From positions 1-5,701 of the forward strand of contig JAANWY010000133.1 in assembly GCA_018263655.1 (NCBI GenBank): DNA of 5,701 bases. Reading direction: 5' to 3'. Shown here in pieces: positions 5,425 to 5,701 of this stretch. Source of the DNA: Anaerolineales bacterium (GTDB lineage: Bacteria; Chloroflexota; Anaerolineae; Epilineales; JAANWY01). The position numbers were made by a program, and so were the translations under genes. The notes under the pieces were generated by a model. It had not been told where the DNA came from. It did no database searches and was given only the letters and a program-made list of their open reading frames with translations. Positions within the stretch are counted from its first letter, which is position 1. The number at the start of each line of letters is the position of its first letter.

Positions 5425-5619
5425 GAGGTGCATCGAGATAGTTTAAGACAAGCGTTACGTGAGTGCGAGGCGACGAAATCACGCCCTCGAACCCTTCGGC
5501 AAGCTCAGGACGTCGCAAGTTCGAGCGTCCTGGACGCTGCAACTTGTTGCAGGCAATAGGCCATCATGTGGCAGAACGTCCGCCTACGCACCTTGTCTTA
5601 AAGTGTCTGGAGGTGCATC
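5425..5619. mobile_element. Element C: MITE-like element with 10-bp target-site duplication
   Basis: The element proper is 5435-5609 (175 bp). Its ends read inward as GAGATAGTTTAAGACAAG (left) and CAGACACTTTAAGACAAG (right), 15 of 18 identical, with the inner 11 perfect (5442-5452, 5592-5602). Imperfect inverted homology continues inside (5463-5475 against 5591-5577). GAGGTGCATC stands directly against both ends (5425-5434 and 5610-5619), a perfect 10-bp direct repeat of target-duplication type. The interior holds an inverted repeat CAGGACG (5506-5512) with CGTCCTG (5526-5532) and a near-perfect palindrome CTGCAACTTGTTGCAG (5537-5552). No transposase is encoded. A 9-12 bp duplication would suit an IS4-like parent, but the family is not determined. 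It occupies most of the 420-bp space upstream of lepA. Confidence 0.82.
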
Positions 5620-5701
5620 CCACAGCTGTTAATGACGCAATCATCATCTGCACCCCCATACCATCATGAGTCGCCATCTTGAACCCTTCGACCTTCACCC
5701 C
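5564..5701 (-). other. Open frame entering from the right edge, cut by element C; possible gene remnant
   Basis: A minus-strand frame is open from the window edge to a TGA at 5566-5564, 45 codons, containing KMATHDGMGVQMM and IASLTAVGCTS. Its last codons, from 5609 on, lie inside element C. If element C and one copy of its target duplication are removed, the frame continues after GCTS as VLLRPVLET to a TGA at 5396-5394, just at the candidate lepA promoter. The GCT motif and preceding helix faintly recall OsmC-type proteins, but the match is too short to assign. It may be non-coding. Nothing else gene-like is seen between 5282 and 5701. Confidence 0.25.

Noticed and set aside
5537..5552. CTGCAACTTGTTGCAG palindrome as an attachment or operator site
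   Set aside because: It lies within element C, which already has internal inverted symmetry, so no separate role is needed.
5679..5701. GAACCCTTCGACC at the right edge as another repeat copy
   Set aside because: It matches only the first bases of the shared B/C segment and is cut by the window end, so it cannot be supported.

Overview
The window looks like a piece of a moderately GC-rich bacterial chromosome, most likely from Chloroflexota. This rests on inference: the accessory families present (Uma2/DUF820 nuclease-like proteins, a DUF5647-like protein, a HicB-like domain, a coiled-coil protein with a PD-(D/E)XK-like C-terminus) cluster in Chloroflexota and to some extent in Cyanobacteria. 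No rRNA, tRNA, CRISPR array or transposase gene is visible.

Layout. Bases 1-245 hold a long imperfect palindrome (34-175), then a good sigma70-type promoter and Shine-Dalgarno for the only plus-strand gene (246-1016), the coiled-coil PD-(D/E)XK-like protein. The rest is a minus-strand gene series read right to left: lepA (5281-3479), a Uma2 protein (3469-2906), a DUF5647-like gene (2673-2366) broken by an 8-bp tandem duplication, and a 453-aa Uma2 protein with a HicB-like C-terminus (2364-1003). The spacing suggests one operon: 9 bp between lepA and the first Uma2 gene, and 1 bp between the restored DUF5647-like gene and the Uma2-HicB gene. The plus-strand gene and the end of the operon converge and share 14 bp.

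Three palindromic, non-coding, MITE-like elements, none carrying a transposase, sit in the three intergenic spaces. Element A (34-175) has a 26-bp terminal inverted repeat split on one side by 22 nt. Element B (2741-2908) has 19-bp ends, lies exactly at the stop codon of the first Uma2 gene, and consists of two diverged inverted arms, each with its own perfect stem. Element C (5435-5609) has about 18-bp ends and a perfect 10-bp direct repeat abutting both ends. B and C share a 25-nt internal segment (22 matches).

How it fits together. LepA (EF4) is a housekeeping translation GTPase. The genes downstream of it are accessory, and the sequence gives no direct functional link to translation. The most notable observations are the frameshift in the DUF5647-like gene with a visible cause (and a second, in-frame 12-bp duplication in the neighbouring gene), the paired-stem architecture of element B, the target-site duplication of element C, and the Uma2/partial-Uma2/HicB fusion. 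I see no complete, recognisable defence system.
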